This document shows, piece after piece, positions 1 through 10,221 of a stretch of DNA of 64,000 nucleotides. The notes below the pieces were generated by a model. The model was not told the origin of the DNA and searched no databases. It saw only the letters and a program-made list of their open reading frames with translations. Source of the stretch: Corallium rubrum (taxonomy: Eukaryota; Cnidaria; Anthozoa; Scleralcyonacea; Coralliidae). The DNA lies in the NCBI GenBank assembly GCA_964035015.1, contig OZ036017.1, forward strand, positions 3,491,053 to 3,555,052, written 5' to 3'. The translations under genes and the position numbers were made by a program. Position 1 is the stretch's first letter; each line of letters opens with the position of its first letter.

Positions 1-2349
1 CAAAATCTCCTGGGATTCGAATGACCCCAATTTTCTATGGGATCGATTAAAGACAATTTTTGATTCAGTATCTGATATTTATGCTCCCATTAGAACTCGA
101 AGGGTCAGGAGTGTATATGCCCCCTGGTTAACCACCAGTATTAGACATGAGATGAATCACCGAGATTATTTAAAAAAAAAAGCAGTGAAAACTAAATCTG
201 AATATTTTAACAAAGCCTATAAAACTCAGCGTAATCTAGTTAACAATCTGATTAAGTCTGTAAAAACTGAATACTGCAAAAATAGTATTGATCAAAATAT
301 AAATAATCCTAAAGAGATGTGGAGAAACATAAACCAAGTTCTTGGAGGCAAGGGCCGCTGTTCAAAAACTACGAATATTACTAAAATAAAAGCTTCGAAC
401 GGTGATATTCTAACTGATGAAAATGAAATAGCTGATGCATTTAACAAATACTTCACTGAGATTGGCCCTGAATTGTCAAGTCAACTAGACAATACCACTT
501 GCGATTATACTAAATATGTGCACCATATAGCCAACGCTGAATTCAATTTTAATCCAGTTTCATATGCTAATGTTTTGAATGCTTTGCTGAAGACTAAACC
601 TGGCAAAGCATCAGGACCAGACAAAATTCCTGGTAGGCTATTGAAGGACTCTGCTTATGTTTTGACCCCTTATTTAAAACTGATTTTTAATTTGTCCTTG
701 TCTGCAGGAATTTTTCCTAATGACTGGAAAATTGCAAGAGTTGCACCAGTTCACAAATCTGAAAAGAAAGATGATTGTGGTAATTATCGACCAATCTCGG
801 TTTTATCCCTTGTCTCAAAGTTATTTGAAAAATTGGTTTATGAACAAGTAAATAACTATTTAATCAACAATAATATTCTCACACCACACCAGTCAGGGTT
901 TCGAAGCAGTTATTCCACCTGTATTTCACTGTTAAAACCACTAATACCTGGTTTGTTAACATGGATAAAGGTTTTATAAATGGTGTAATTTTCCTCGACC
1001 TCAAAAAAGCATTTGACACTGTAAACCACGAGATACTTATTAAGAAACTTGAGTTGTATGGAATCAGAAACACTGCTCTCCGATGGTTTGTCTCATATCT
1101 AAGTAATCGATCTCAAGGGTGTAAAGTGGGAAAATCTTTTTCAAGTCCTGCTAAAATCACAACTGGTGTTCCCCAGGGGTCAAACCTTGGTCCTCTATTA
1201 TTTTTATTATATATTAATGATTTACCAAATTGTCTTAAAAATTCTGACCCAGCACTCTTTGCTGACGACACTAATTTAACAGTCCATGGAGCCTCAGCCA
1301 GTGAAATTGAACTGAAATTAGAACAGGATTTAAATAATGTTCATCAGTGGTTGCTGGCAAACAAACTGACTTTAAATGTCAAAAAAGCTGAGTATATGCT
1401 AATCGGATCCAGGCAAAGGCTATCACAGGTAATTACTGATCCACATTTGCAAATAGGTTCTGAAAAAATCAAGCGAGTATCGACTACTAAAACTCTGGGA
1501 GTTATGGTAGATGAATGTATCACCTGGGATAAACACATCGATCAAATTACACGCAAAGTCTCAAAAGGAATAGGTTTATTGAGACGATCTAAGGATCTAG
1601 TGAATAAAAAATCTTTAAATTCTATTTATAAGGTTCTTATTTTACCACACTTTGACTACTGCGCTTTAGTGTGGGATAATTGTTCTATCACATTACAAAA
1701 TAAACTTGAAAAGCTTCAAATAAAGCAGGTCGAATTATCACAGGTGATAGCTATGATATTCCGTCTGATATTGTTATGAAAAAACTTGGTTGGGAGAGAT
1801 TATACGACAGAAGAAAAGTCCAGTTGTGTTCTTTAATGAAAAAGTTAGTACGAGGGGAAAATAATAATAACTTTACTGATTTATTTTCCCTTTCTAATCG
1901 CCCTTGTTACAACTTAAGAAGTAACAACCGCGTTCTATCTTTGCCCAAACCAAATACGAATGCTTTAAAAAAATCTTTTAGTTATAGGGGAGCTAGAGTC
2001 TGGAACGATCTCCCTGTTTATGGAAAATTTTAGAAGCCCAGTGGCTGTTTAATACCATAATATTCTTATCAAATTTTAAACGTGTGTCACTTTTCTTCTT
2101 AATATATCATAAATTTTTTATGTAAATATATCTATTTAGTGTTTTCTTATTCTTGTAAATATAGTTTTTATCTTATTTCTTACACGGCCCTTTGAAAATC
2201 AACTTTCTTTTTCTTTTTTTTTCTTCTTTTCTTTTCTTTCTCTTGATTTATATGACTTTTGGTACTTTTATAACTCTTAGGTTTAGTTAAAAGTTGAAAG
2301 GCTACCGTGTTTAAATAACTGTAAATAAATAAATAAATAAATAAATAAA
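1..2349 (+). mobile_element. LINE A, 5'-truncated CR1-like non-LTR retrotransposon
   Basis: The window opens inside a non-LTR retrotransposon. Reading from base 2 there is the tail of the region between endonuclease and reverse transcriptase, then a full RT domain, then an AT-rich 3' UTR (2034-2320), and finally a TAAA-type tetranucleotide tail (about 2320-2349). Such microsatellite tails are usual for CR1/L2-type LINEs. The coding part is broken by two frameshifts, so this copy is dead. It belongs to the same clade as LINE B at 11-17 kb: the linker (NHRDYLKKKA against NQRDYLKKKA) and the RT block FLDLKKAFDTV are closely alike. Clade name is inferred, the RT is certain. Confidence 0.85.
2..2033 (+). 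pseudogene. LINE A ORF2: reverse transcriptase, two frameshifts
   Basis: Three overlapping frames make one RT: 2-979, 961-1779 and 1776-2033. The first holds the RT fingers (KASGPDKIPGRLL, NYRPISVLS). The second holds the palm, with FLDLKKAFDTVNHE (motif A), GVPQGSNLGPLLF (motif B) and FADDTNL (motif C, catalytic DD). The third holds the C-terminal WNDLP region typical of cnidarian CR1-type ORF2. The frame changes lie near 930-960 and 1720-1740. The endonuclease and ORF1 would lie before the window. The ATG at 152 is internal, because the frame is open from base 2. Function in life was target-primed reverse transcription. This copy cannot make the full protein. Confidence 0.85.
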
Positions 2350-2351
2350 TT

Positions 2352-3140
2352 TAATTCGTCGCATTTAATGCGACCAATTTTATCCGACGGAAATGCAATT
2401 TAATTCGACGCTGTCGAATTATGCGACGAGTTGTGTCGCATAATTCGACGGAAATGCGACGTTGATTTAGACGTCGCATAAAATGCAGTCGAATAAAATG
2501 CATAAATTAGTATAATCGCTTTTTCTATCCTACAATATCCCTCAATACCCAACAATTTTACAGTTCGTGGGCCCCACGAAGATCATTTTCAACATGGCGT
2601 ACTCGTTTGTATCGTCCAGAATGTTTTGTGACGGACGAAAACAATTAGTATGAAGTTGGGTGGCAATAAAGGGTTACTTGTTAAAGGTATTGGAGTTTTC
2701 GGCGGAAAAAAACTGTCGAACTAGCCGAAAGCAACACATTAATCGAGTTTTAAGAATGAGAGAGCTTTAAGCGAAAGCTTATACATTCCAATTCCACTAA
2801 CGACAAACAGGCGACCAACGCCAAGGTTTAACGACACATGTTGAAACACAGAGAGCATCTGAATGTCTTCTTTGCGTTTTAGCTTTTTGATGTACTCACT
2901 TGAGGATAAAAACATGGCGTTTCTCTTAACAGCTGGGTGCCATGCAAATTGGAACGCGCGGTAATTCGAACCTCGAAACACCAACGTTAAGAGCTATTTG
3001 GCGTTAAATTTCAACCGTAACATTAAATGCGACACATTAAATTCGACGTCTAAACCGAAATGTGTCACTCCTGTCGCATAAACGTCGAATTAAATTCGAC
3101 GAATTAAATGCGACGGAACTTCGACGTCTAAACCAGGCCT
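2352..3140 (-). mobile_element. Foldback/MITE-like DNA element, copy 1 (lacks outer end)
   Basis: This stretch is the reverse complement of 3142-3950 with few differences. Its inner end is CGACGTCTAAACCAGGCCT at 3122-3140. The body is built of short GCGAC/AATTAA modules (for example ATTAAATGCGACG) that can fold on themselves. Copy 1 lacks the outermost ~45 bp, so it starts right after the LINE A tail. A short ORF on both arms (2984-2739 minus and 3298-3495 plus) translates alike, but nothing marks it as a real gene. It is a non-autonomous DNA transposon relic by structure; the superfamily is not identified. Confidence 0.7.
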
Positions 3141-3141
3141 A

Positions 3142-3996
3142 AGGCCTGGTTTAGACGTCGAAGTTCCGTCGCACTTAATTCGTCGAATTTAATGCGACGA
3201 TTATGCGACAGAAGTGACACAGTTCGGTTTAGACGTCGAATTTAATGTGTCGCATTTAATGTTACGGTTGAAATTTAACGCCAAATGGCTCTAAACGTTG
3301 GTGTTTCGAGTTTCGAATTACCGCGCGTTCCAATTTGCATGGCACCCAGCTGTTAAGAGAAACGCCATGTTTTTATCTTCAAGTGAGTATATCAAAAAGC
3401 TAAACCACAAAGAAGACCTTCAGAGGCTGTCTGTGTTTCAACATTGTGTCGTTGGTCGCCCGTTTGTTGTTAGTGAATGTGTAAGCTTTGCTTAAAGCTC
3501 TCTCATTCTTAAAACTCGATTAATTTGTTGCTTTCGGCTATTTCGACAGTTTTCTTCGGCCGAAAACTCCAATACATTTTTATTGCCACCCAACTTCATA
3601 CTAATTGTTTTTGTCCGTCACAAAACATTCTGGACGATACAAACAAGTACGACATGTTGAAAATGATCTTCGTGGGGCCCACGAACTGTAAAATTGTTGG
3701 GTATCGAGGGATATTGTAGGATAGAAAAAGTGATTATACTAACTTATGCATTTTATTCGACTGCATTTTATGCGACGTCTAAATCAACGTCGCATTTCCG
3801 TCGAATTATGCGACACAGCTCGTCGCATAATTCGACAGCGTCGAATTAAATTCGACAGCGTCGAATTAAATGCGACGCGTCGAATAAAATCAGTTTAGAC
3901 GTTGCATTTCCGTCGGATAAAATTGGTCGCATTAAATGCGACGAATTAAATGCGACGAATTAAATGCGACGGAACTTCGACGTCTAAACCAAGCCT
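3142..3996 (+). mobile_element. Foldback/MITE-like DNA element, copy 2 (both ends present)
   Basis: The element begins AGGCCTGGTTTAGACGTCG at 3142 and ends with CGACGTCTAAACCAAGCCT at 3978-3996, so it has ~45-bp terminal inverted repeats that include GTTCCGTCGC. It stands head to head with copy 1, with a single base (A at 3141) between them. No transposase is encoded. It ends exactly where a Penelope-like sequence resumes, so it probably inserted into or beside that older element. Confidence 0.7.
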
Positions 3997-4983
3997 AAGA
4001 CACAGTAATTTCAATCAGGAATTAAGTTACACACAGCAAAACCCACAACAACCACGCAAAAACCGTCATCGTAATATCATTTGGTTCAATCCACCATACA
4101 ACAAAAACGTAAGATCAAACATAGGACGCAGCTTTCTTAACATAATCGACAAACATTTCCCACCAGAAAACAAACTCCATAAAATTTTCCACAGAAATAC
4201 AGTAAAAGTCAGTTACAGTTGCATGAACAACGCCAAGTCCAAGCACAATCATGAAACACAACGCACGCATACTTAAAAAAAATTGGTTACAAAATGAAAG
4301 CACAGCCAGTTGCAACTGCAGGGATAAAAGCAAGTGCCCACTTCATGGACAGTGCCTGACAAATAGCATAGTATACAAAGCAACTGTTTCCACAAGCGAC
4401 ATTGGCAGCGACAACACTACATTGGCACGACAGCAAACAATTTCAAAGAGCGATAGAGAAATCACACTAAATCTTTCCAAAACATAAAAATATTCAAACG
4501 AAGCAGAACTTTCGAAACACGTCTGGGGTTTAAAAAAAAAGAAACAAAATTTCAACATAACCTGGTCTATCTTAAAACGCGCGGCTCAGGAGGATCAGGC
4601 AGATGCAATTTATGTTTGAAAGAGAAACTTTGTATCATGCAAGCAGGCAAACACTTTTTACTCAATAAAAGATCAGAAATCATTTCGACATGCAGGCATA
4701 AATTTAATATCAACAACTAAACAACAATCAAAACAAGGAAAGGGATTTGAGGAACCCACTGCCCGCACGCACACCTTTCGGCCAAAACCATTTGAGGGAT
4801 GCACTCATTCTTTCACCGCCCACACGCCCACCTCTTGACGAACACTACTTAAGCGGCCCACAAATCGAAATTATCCAGTTGCCAGTGTGAAACTGACAGT
4901 TGCAACACTCAACATTTTGAGGTAAGCCTAAACTATACTATATTCGCTCTACCTTTATGGTATTGAGCACTTTCCGACATTCC

Positions 4984-4984
<1 letters not shown>
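3997..4984 (+). pseudogene. Penelope-like element fragment (family A): RT end, GIY-YIG nuclease, 3' tail
   Basis: Decayed copy of a retroelement related to the array at 5-10 kb. From 3997 the plus strand reads the end of the RT module (LRHSNFNQELSYTQ, WFNPPY, DKHFPP), then the Cys-rich linker (CNC, C, CPLHGQC) and the start of the GIY-YIG endonuclease (IVYKATV), with frame changes near 4255 and 4400-4490 and stops. The recognisable protein ends near 4722 (HKFNINN, stop). The remaining 260 bases are the 3' untranslated end, with GAAACTGACAGTTGC and TTTTGAGGTAAGC at 4889-4929, and run straight into (TA)n. The 5' part is missing, replaced by the foldback element. Confidence 0.8.

Positions 4985-5062
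<78 letters not shown>
4985..5062. repeat. (TA)n microsatellite, left border of the PLE array
   Basis: About 39 TA units. The right end of PLE family A and the left (3') end of the tandem PLE array both abut it, and a second (TA)n closes the array at 10243. This fits insertion into, or duplication of, a TA microsatellite target. Confidence 0.95.
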
Positions 5063-5063
<1 letters not shown>

Positions 5064-5146
5064 GTGTGGGTTTTGGTCTACGAAACGCAAAGAGTGCTCG
5101 ATAACATATAGTTAGAGCAAATATAGATTTTCGCTTACCTCAAAAG

Positions 5147-5189
5147 TCTGCTACAGGCTGTTTCATCTAAAAAAGAATCTTCAGGCAGA
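5147..5189 (-). ncRNA. Hammerhead ribozyme motif, PLE unit A
   Basis: On the minus strand the order is stem I TCTGC, core CTGAAGA (5178-5184; fits CUGANGA), stem II with a 3-bp helix around a U loop, GAA (5162-5164), stem III ACAG-C-CTGT, cleavage triplet GTA with A at 5152, and stem I return GCAGA (5147-5151). All core bases of a type I hammerhead are present. Stem I pairs perfectly over 5 bp. Stem III is a near-palindrome with one loop base, the minimal form described for Penelope and retrozyme hammerheads that act best as dimers. Weak point: a U-U mismatch at the base of stem II. Confidence 0.7.
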
Positions 5190-5268
5190 TGACAATTTTC
5201 GAAAACAGGGGGTGCTTATATCCTTCTTGTCGGAACGTGGGAGTGTGGGGGCGAAACAATACATGCAT

Positions 5269-5790
5269 TCATGGCTTTGTTGCGCTGTTTGCGCGGAATT
5301 TGTTCCGATGACGACATTGACTGATAATTTCTGCTCTTTTGTTGAGTAAACAATTCTTGTTTTTATCTTTCAAAATATAAAATTTTTCTTCTAAACATAA
5401 ATTACATCGTTTTGAACCTCCCGTATACGAAATAGAATGTTTTAAAATTTGCCAATTAATACTAAAATCCTTATTGTTTTCTTTCAATGCCCAAATATAT
5501 TTCGAAAGTTCGGTGTCGTTTGCATGCTTTTTATGCTGAAAAGATTTAGTGTGGTTGGCCAATCGCTCTTTGAATGTGGTTGAAGTCATGCCAATGTAAT
5601 TCTTGATCGTGTTTGTGTTGTTTACTGTGACTGTTGCTTTGTATACTATGTCCCTAGTCATGCATTGTTTTCTAAGTGGACAATTCGTGTTTTTCTTACA
5701 ATTGCAACTGCTAGTGTCCTTATCCTGTGGCATGTTATTCCTAGATATGTGTGCATTGTGTTTAGTGATTATTGACTTAACATTGTTCAT
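5269..5790 (-). CDS. PLE unit A GIY-YIG endonuclease module (173 aa)
   Basis: C-terminal part of the Penelope-like polyprotein. Residues 29-43 hold a Cys cluster (C29, C31, C37, C43, with CPLRKQC) seen before the nuclease in several PLE groups. The GIY-YIG core follows: IVYKATV at 48-54, KNYIGMTS at 63-70, the catalytic-type Arg in FKERLANH, and CNLCLEEKFYIL near the end with the metal-binding Glu. It ends in SATKP. The protein would nick target DNA so the 3' end can prime reverse transcription. The frame is offset from the RT ORF just upstream (ending at 5802), so the ATG start given here is only the first Met. The frameshift lies in a CCACCACACCAC run and is shared by unit B, so it was present in the source copy. 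Confidence 0.85.
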   Translation of the reverse strand: MNNVKSIITKHNAHISRNNMPQDKDTSSCNCKKNTNCPLRKQCMTRDIVYKATVTVNNTNTIKNYIGMTSTTFKERLANHTKSFQHKKHANDTELSKYIWALKENNKDFSINWQILKHSISYTGGSKRCNLCLEEKFYILKDKNKNCLLNKRAEIISQCRHRNKFRANSATKP

Positions 5791-5801
5791 GCAGCTGTAA
5801 C

Positions 5802-7334
5802 TTACTTTGACTGTGTTTCTGTTAAAAATCTTATGGAGCTTGTGGTGTGGTGTGGTGGGAAGTGCTTGTCAATTAGGTTTAGGAAATTACGTCCTATGTT
5901 TGTGCTTACACTCTTGCTAAAAGGTGGGTTGAACCAAGTGATGTTGCGTTGCCTATTCCTGCGTGGTTGCTGTGCTGTGTGTTGAGTGTAGCTAAGATTA
6001 TGATCAAAGTTGCTGTGCCTAAGTGCGTTCTGATATATGGGTGCAGATTCCTGAAAAACTTGTTCGTCTGATGAGAGAAGTGCAATGCGCTTGTTGATTG
6101 ATGCAGGTAACTGTCTTGTGATGCTTGGTGGGTGGTTAGAGTGCTTATTTATGTAAAGCGGATCGTCATTGGGCTTCCTATAGGGCCTATAATTTCCATT
6201 GTTAAGGTCGAAAGTTACATCTAAAAAGTTTACTATGCGTAAATTTGATTCGGCGGTAATTTTTAGGTCAAACTGCTCGAAAATTTTGTGGAGTTCTTTC
6301 CTTGTTTTGTCTGCTAAACGTGCTGATTTACTTTTTATAATAGCTAAACCGTCATCTCTATATAGGCCAATGCTTTCTTTGCCAAACTTCTTACTTAGGT
6401 GATTTAAAATGAAAAGGCCTACTAACTCACAAACTTCCGCGCCGTCGAAACAACCCATGGTAACGTCAAACAAACTATTGCTATCTTTTTTTATCCATGA
6501 AATTCCGGTATTGAAAAGGAGAGATTTTCTAGCGTGTTTTATTATTGAAATATTGTTTTCAGTTACAGTAGCCAAATTCGAGGCCCAAGATAATGCTTGG
6601 TCCAATAGTTTTTCAGAAATAGACGGATAGAAATCAACAATGTCAAACGAAATAAAACTATGTCTGTCCTTATCTTTTATATTGCCAAACCACTCAATTA
6701 CTTGTTTTGTATTTCTCCATTGGTTTAAATTCAGTTTTTGTCTCAAATTAGAATTAATTTTGTCCAAAATCACCTTACTTAGTTTTCCGGATTCGCTTTT
6801 AGCGGGGTTAATTAAACGGCATTTTGGATTGTTTTCGAAATTTTCTTTGTGGTCTTTTAAAGATATAAATGCTTCGCGTTTTTTCATTTTTTCAATTTTG
6901 TCGCCGATTCCTAAACTGTTCGAAATTTCTTTTAGTTCCGAATCAATTTCATCTATAGTGTCCTCGGATCCATGCTTATATGTTTTTGTGATGTTGTCAT
7001 GTAGGAGCTTGTTGTATGTGTCGAGCGGGGTTTCATAAATGTTCCTAGTTTTGTCTGCAAAAATGAAAATGTTGGGAGATGAATTAATTTTCTTTAAATC
7101 GGTAGCCAAACATTTCTGAAACTGGTTCGTATATGGCCGAAATTGTATATTTTCGATGAGTTTTATAAGGTCGTCTTCGAAAGGTTTTATTTCCGGGATA
7201 GAAGGAGGTGTTTTGTTGGACGCAAGGCCGAAAGGGTTGTTTTGGTTTTCTCTCTGTTTGTTTTTAAGAAAGAAATTGGCTTTCCATCTCATACGTTTTA
7301 TTACACTTTCCACTTTTTCAATCAAATTCTTCAA
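5802..7334 (-). CDS. PLE unit A reverse transcriptase (510 aa)
   Basis: Penelope-type reverse transcriptase. Landmarks: the fingers block AFISLKDHKENF (155-166) and KCRLINPAKS (171-180), motif A FDIVDFYPSIS (230-240), motif B GCFDGAEVCELVG (294-306), and motif C YRDDG (325-329) with the two catalytic Asp. The thumb-side NLRIVNFLDVTFDL follows. Length and order fit EN-positive PLEs, where the RT is followed by a GIY-YIG nuclease. The ORF ends early (ETQSK, stop) through a small indel; the nuclease continues in another frame from 5790. An RT without its nuclease might still work on other primers, or both modules might be joined by frameshifting. The first is inference, the second untested. Start Met at 7334 is the earliest in frame. 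Confidence 0.9.
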   Translation of the reverse strand: MKNLIEKVESVIKRMRWKANFFLKNKQRENQNNPFGLASNKTPPSIPEIKPFEDDLIKLIENIQFRPYTNQFQKCLATDLKKINSSPNIFIFADKTRNIYETPLDTYNKLLHDNITKTYKHGSEDTIDEIDSELKEISNSLGIGDKIEKMKKREAFISLKDHKENFENNPKCRLINPAKSESGKLSKVILDKINSNLRQKLNLNQWRNTKQVIEWFGNIKDKDRHSFISFDIVDFYPSISEKLLDQALSWASNLATVTENNISIIKHARKSLLFNTGISWIKKDSNSLFDVTMGCFDGAEVCELVGLFILNHLSKKFGKESIGLYRDDGLAIIKSKSARLADKTRKELHKIFEQFDLKITAESNLRIVNFLDVTFDLNNGNYRPYRKPNDDPLYINKHSNHPPSITRQLPASINKRIALLSSDEQVFQESAPIYQNALRHSNFDHNLSYTQHTAQQPRRNRQRNITWFNPPFSKSVSTNIGRNFLNLIDKHFPPHHTTSSIRFLTETQSK

Positions 7335-7547
7335 ATAAGCGTCCTATGATGGTATTGGGATATTCTTTAGTGAATAGTCAAATCTAAATTGCCGCATTTT
7401 GAAGTTAAATAGAAATGAATAACGTAAACAAGAGTGCACAACCGATATACGGGTGCGAATATACGTGTGGGTTTTGGTCTACGAAACGCAAAGAGTGCTC
7501 GATAACATATAGTTAGAGCAAATATAGATTTTCGCTTACCTCAAAAG

Positions 7548-7590
7548 TCTGCTACAGGCTGTTTCATCTAAAAAAGAATCTTCAGGCAGA
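7548..7590 (-). ncRNA. Hammerhead ribozyme motif, PLE unit B
   Basis: Identical to the motif at 5147-5189, shifted by 2401 bp, and lying between the two tandem coding units. A transcript that crosses both units would be cut at the two motifs, giving a 2401-nt RNA that starts in the pseudo-LTR. That is the role proposed for hammerheads in Penelope-like elements. Confidence 0.7.
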
Positions 7591-7669
7591 TGACAATTTT
7601 CGAAAACAGGGGGTGCTTATATCCTTCTTGTCGGAACGTGGGAGTGTGGGGGCGAAACAATACATGCAT

Positions 7670-8191
7670 TCATGGCTTTGTTGCGCTGTTTGCGCGGAAT
7701 TTGTTCCGATGACGACATTGACTGATAATTTCTGCTCTTTTGTTGAGTAAACAATTCTTGTTTTTATCTTTCAAAATATAAAATTTTTCTTCTAAACATA
7801 AATTACATCGTTTTGAACCTCCCGTATACGAAATAGAATGTTTTAAAATTTGCCAATTAATACTAAAATCCTTATTGTTTTCTTTCAATGCCCAAATATA
7901 TTTCGAAAGTTCGGTGTCGTTTGCATGCTTTTTATGCTGAAAAGATTTAGTGTGGTTGGCCAATCGCTCTTTGAATGTGGTTGAAGTCATGCCAATGTAA
8001 TTCTTGATCGTGTTTGTGTTGTTTACTGTGACTGTTGCTTTGTATACTATGTCCCTAGTCATGCATTGTTTTCTAAGTGGACAATTCGTGTTTTTCTTAC
8101 AATTGCAACTGCTAGTGTCCTTATCCTGTGGCATGTTATTCCTAGATATGTGTGCATTGTGTTTAGTGATTATTGACTTAACATTGTTCAT
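7670..8191 (-). CDS. PLE unit B GIY-YIG endonuclease module (173 aa)
   Basis: Same protein, residue for residue, as the module at 5269-5790: Cys cluster at 29-43, YIG at 65-67, CNLCLEE near residue 140. It sits upstream of unit A in transcription order and is again out of frame with its RT partner (ending at 8203). The identity shows that unit B and unit A were copied from one template or arose as one tandem integration. Confidence 0.85.
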   Translation of the reverse strand: MNNVKSIITKHNAHISRNNMPQDKDTSSCNCKKNTNCPLRKQCMTRDIVYKATVTVNNTNTIKNYIGMTSTTFKERLANHTKSFQHKKHANDTELSKYIWALKENNKDFSINWQILKHSISYTGGSKRCNLCLEEKFYILKDKNKNCLLNKRAEIISQCRHRNKFRANSATKP

Positions 8192-8202
8192 GCAGCTGTA
8201 AC

Positions 8203-9714
8203 TTACTTTGACTGTGTTTCTGTTAAAAATCTTATGGAGCTTGTGGTGTGGTGTGGTGGGAAGTGCTTGTCAATTAGGTTTAGGAAATTACGTCCTATGT
8301 TTGTGCTTACACTCTTGCTAAAAGGTGGGTTGAACCAAGTGATGTTGCGTTGCCTATTCCTGCGTGGTTGCTGTGCTGTGTGTTGAGTGTAGCTAAGATT
8401 ATGATCAAAGTTGCTGTGCCTAAGTGCGTTCTGATATATGGGTGCAGATTCCTGAAAAACTTGTTCGTCTGATGAGAGAAGTGCAATGCGCTTGTTGATT
8501 GATGCAGGTAACTGTCTTGTGATGCTTGGTGGGTGGTTAGAGTGCTTATTTATGTAAAGCGGATCGTCATTGGGCTTCCTATAGGGCCTATAATTTCCAT
8601 TGTTAAGGTCGAAAGTTACATCTAAAAAGTTTACTATGCGTAAATTTGATTCGGCGGTAATTTTTAGGTCAAACTGCTCGAAAATTTTGTGGAGTTCTTT
8701 CCTTGTTTTGTCTGCTAAACGTGCTGATTTACTTTTTATAATAGCTAAACCGTCATCTCTATATAGGCCAATGCTTTCTTTGCCAAACTTCTTACTTAGG
8801 TGATTTAAAATGAAAAGGCCTACTAACTCACAAACTTCCGCGCCGTCGAAACAACCCATGGTAACGTCAAACAAACTATTGCTATCTTTTTTTATCCATG
8901 AAATTCCGGTATTGAAAAGGAGAGATTTTCTAGCGTGTTTTATTATTGAAATATTGTTTTCAGTTACAGTAGCCAAATTCGAGGCCCAAGATAATGCTTG
9001 GTCCAATAGTTTTTCAGAAATAGACGGATAGAAATCAACAATGTCAAACGAAATAAAACTATGTCTGTCCTTATCTTTTATATTGCCAAACCACTCAATT
9101 ACTTGTTTTGTATTTCTCCATTGGTTTAAATTCAGTTTTTGTCTCAAATTAGAATTAATTTTGTCCAAAATCACCTTACTTAGTTTTCCGGATTCGCTTT
9201 TAGCGGGGTTAATTAAACGGCATTTTGGATTGTTTTCGAAATTTTCTTTGTGGTCTTTTAAAGATATAAATGCTTCGCGTTTTTTCATTTTTTCAATTTT
9301 GTCGCCGATTCCTAAACTGTTCGAAATTTCTTTTAGTTCCGAATCAATTTCATCTATAGTGTCCTCGGATCCATGCTTATATGTTTTTGTGATGTTGTCA
9401 TGTAGGAGCTTGTTGTATGTGTCGAGCGGGGTTTCATAAATGTTCCTAGTTTTGTCTGCAAAAATGAAAATGTTGGGAGATGAATTAATTTTCTTTAAAT
9501 CGGTAGCCAAACATTTCTGAAACTGGTTCGTATATGGCCGAAATTGTATATTTTCGATGAGTTTTATAAGGTCGTCTTCGAAAGGTTTTATTTCCGGGAT
9601 AGAAGGAGGTGTTTTGTTGGACGCAAGGCCGAAAGGGTTGTTTTGGTTTTCTCTCTGTTTGTTTTTAAGAAAGAAATTGGCTTTCCATCTCATACGTTTT
9701 ATTACACTTTCCAC
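8203..9714 (-). CDS. PLE unit B reverse transcriptase, 5' end cut by the inversion (503 aa)
   Basis: Identical to the unit A RT from Met8 onward (ESVIKRMRW...). The first seven residues are lost because the element turns into the inverted partial copy at about 9716. All RT motifs are intact (FDIVDFYPSIS, YRDDG). The missing leader, together with the 5' UTR seen in unit A at 7335-7462, shows that unit B is slightly 5'-truncated, as expected at the outer end of a Penelope insertion. Confidence 0.88.
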   Translation of the reverse strand: MESVIKRMRWKANFFLKNKQRENQNNPFGLASNKTPPSIPEIKPFEDDLIKLIENIQFRPYTNQFQKCLATDLKKINSSPNIFIFADKTRNIYETPLDTYNKLLHDNITKTYKHGSEDTIDEIDSELKEISNSLGIGDKIEKMKKREAFISLKDHKENFENNPKCRLINPAKSESGKLSKVILDKINSNLRQKLNLNQWRNTKQVIEWFGNIKDKDRHSFISFDIVDFYPSISEKLLDQALSWASNLATVTENNISIIKHARKSLLFNTGISWIKKDSNSLFDVTMGCFDGAEVCELVGLFILNHLSKKFGKESIGLYRDDGLAIIKSKSARLADKTRKELHKIFEQFDLKITAESNLRIVNFLDVTFDLNNGNYRPYRKPNDDPLYINKHSNHPPSITRQLPASINKRIALLSSDEQVFQESAPIYQNALRHSNFDHNLSYTQHTAQQPRRNRQRNITWFNPPFSKSVSTNIGRNFLNLIDKHFPPHHTTSSIRFLTETQSK

Positions 9715-9720
9715 TTACAA

Positions 9721-10099
9721 AGTATACAAAGCAACAGTCACAGTAAACAACACAAACACGATCAAGAATTACATTGGCATGACTTCAACCACATTCAAAG
9801 AGCGATTGGCCAACCACACTAAATCTTTTCAGCATAAAAAGCATGCAAACGACACCGAACTTTCGAAATATATTTGGGCATTGAAAGAAAACAATAAGGA
9901 TTTTAGTATTAATTGGCAAATTTTAAAACATTCTATTTCGTATACGGGAGGTTCAAAACGATGTAATTTATGTTTAGAAGAAAAATTTTATATTTTGAAA
10001 GATAAAAACAAGAATTGTTTACTCAACAAAAGAGCAGAAATTATCAGTCAATGTCGTCATCGGAACAAATTCCGCGCAAACAGCGCAACAAAGCCATGA
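9721..10099 (+). pseudogene. Inverted partial PLE copy: GIY-YIG nuclease without its Cys cluster
   Basis: From 9721 the plus strand repeats the nuclease from YKATVTVNN to the stop after SATKP, identical in protein to both minus-strand units. The open frame extends upstream to 9557 only because it reads antisense through unit B, so that chimeric start is not a real gene. The breakpoint with unit B falls at 9713-9720 (TTACAA), with a few bases of shared sequence. It is the inverted 5'-truncated copy typical of Penelope insertions. Confidence 0.85.
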
Positions 10100-10178
10100 A
10101 TGCATGTATTGTTTCGCCCCCACACTCCCACGTTCCGACAAGAAGGATATAAGCACCCCCTGTTTTCGAAAATTGTCA

Positions 10179-10221
10179 TCTGCCTGAAGATTCTTTTTTA
10201 GATGAAACAGCCTGTAGCAGA
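10179..10221 (+). ncRNA. Hammerhead ribozyme motif, inverted PLE copy
   Basis: Plus-strand copy of the same motif: TCTGC, CTGAAGA (10184-10190), U-rich stem II, GAA, ACAG-C-CTGT, GTA, GCAGA. It lies 20 bases before the (TA)n border. With the two minus-strand copies it makes three identical motifs in one insertion. Confidence 0.7.

Noticed and set aside
2739-3495. Conserved small protein MVFRxSNYRAFQFAWH on two strands
   Set aside because: The two frames are the same DNA in two inverted copies of a non-coding foldback element; conservation comes from duplication.
6199-7349. Several plus-strand frames over the RT genes (also 8600-9822)
   Set aside because: Antisense shadows of the PLE RT; identical in both units and without known motifs.
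9557-10099. 180-codon plus frame joining an unknown N-terminus to the GIY-YIG nuclease
   Set aside because: The first part is antisense to the RT of unit B; the fusion is only an effect of the inverted copy.
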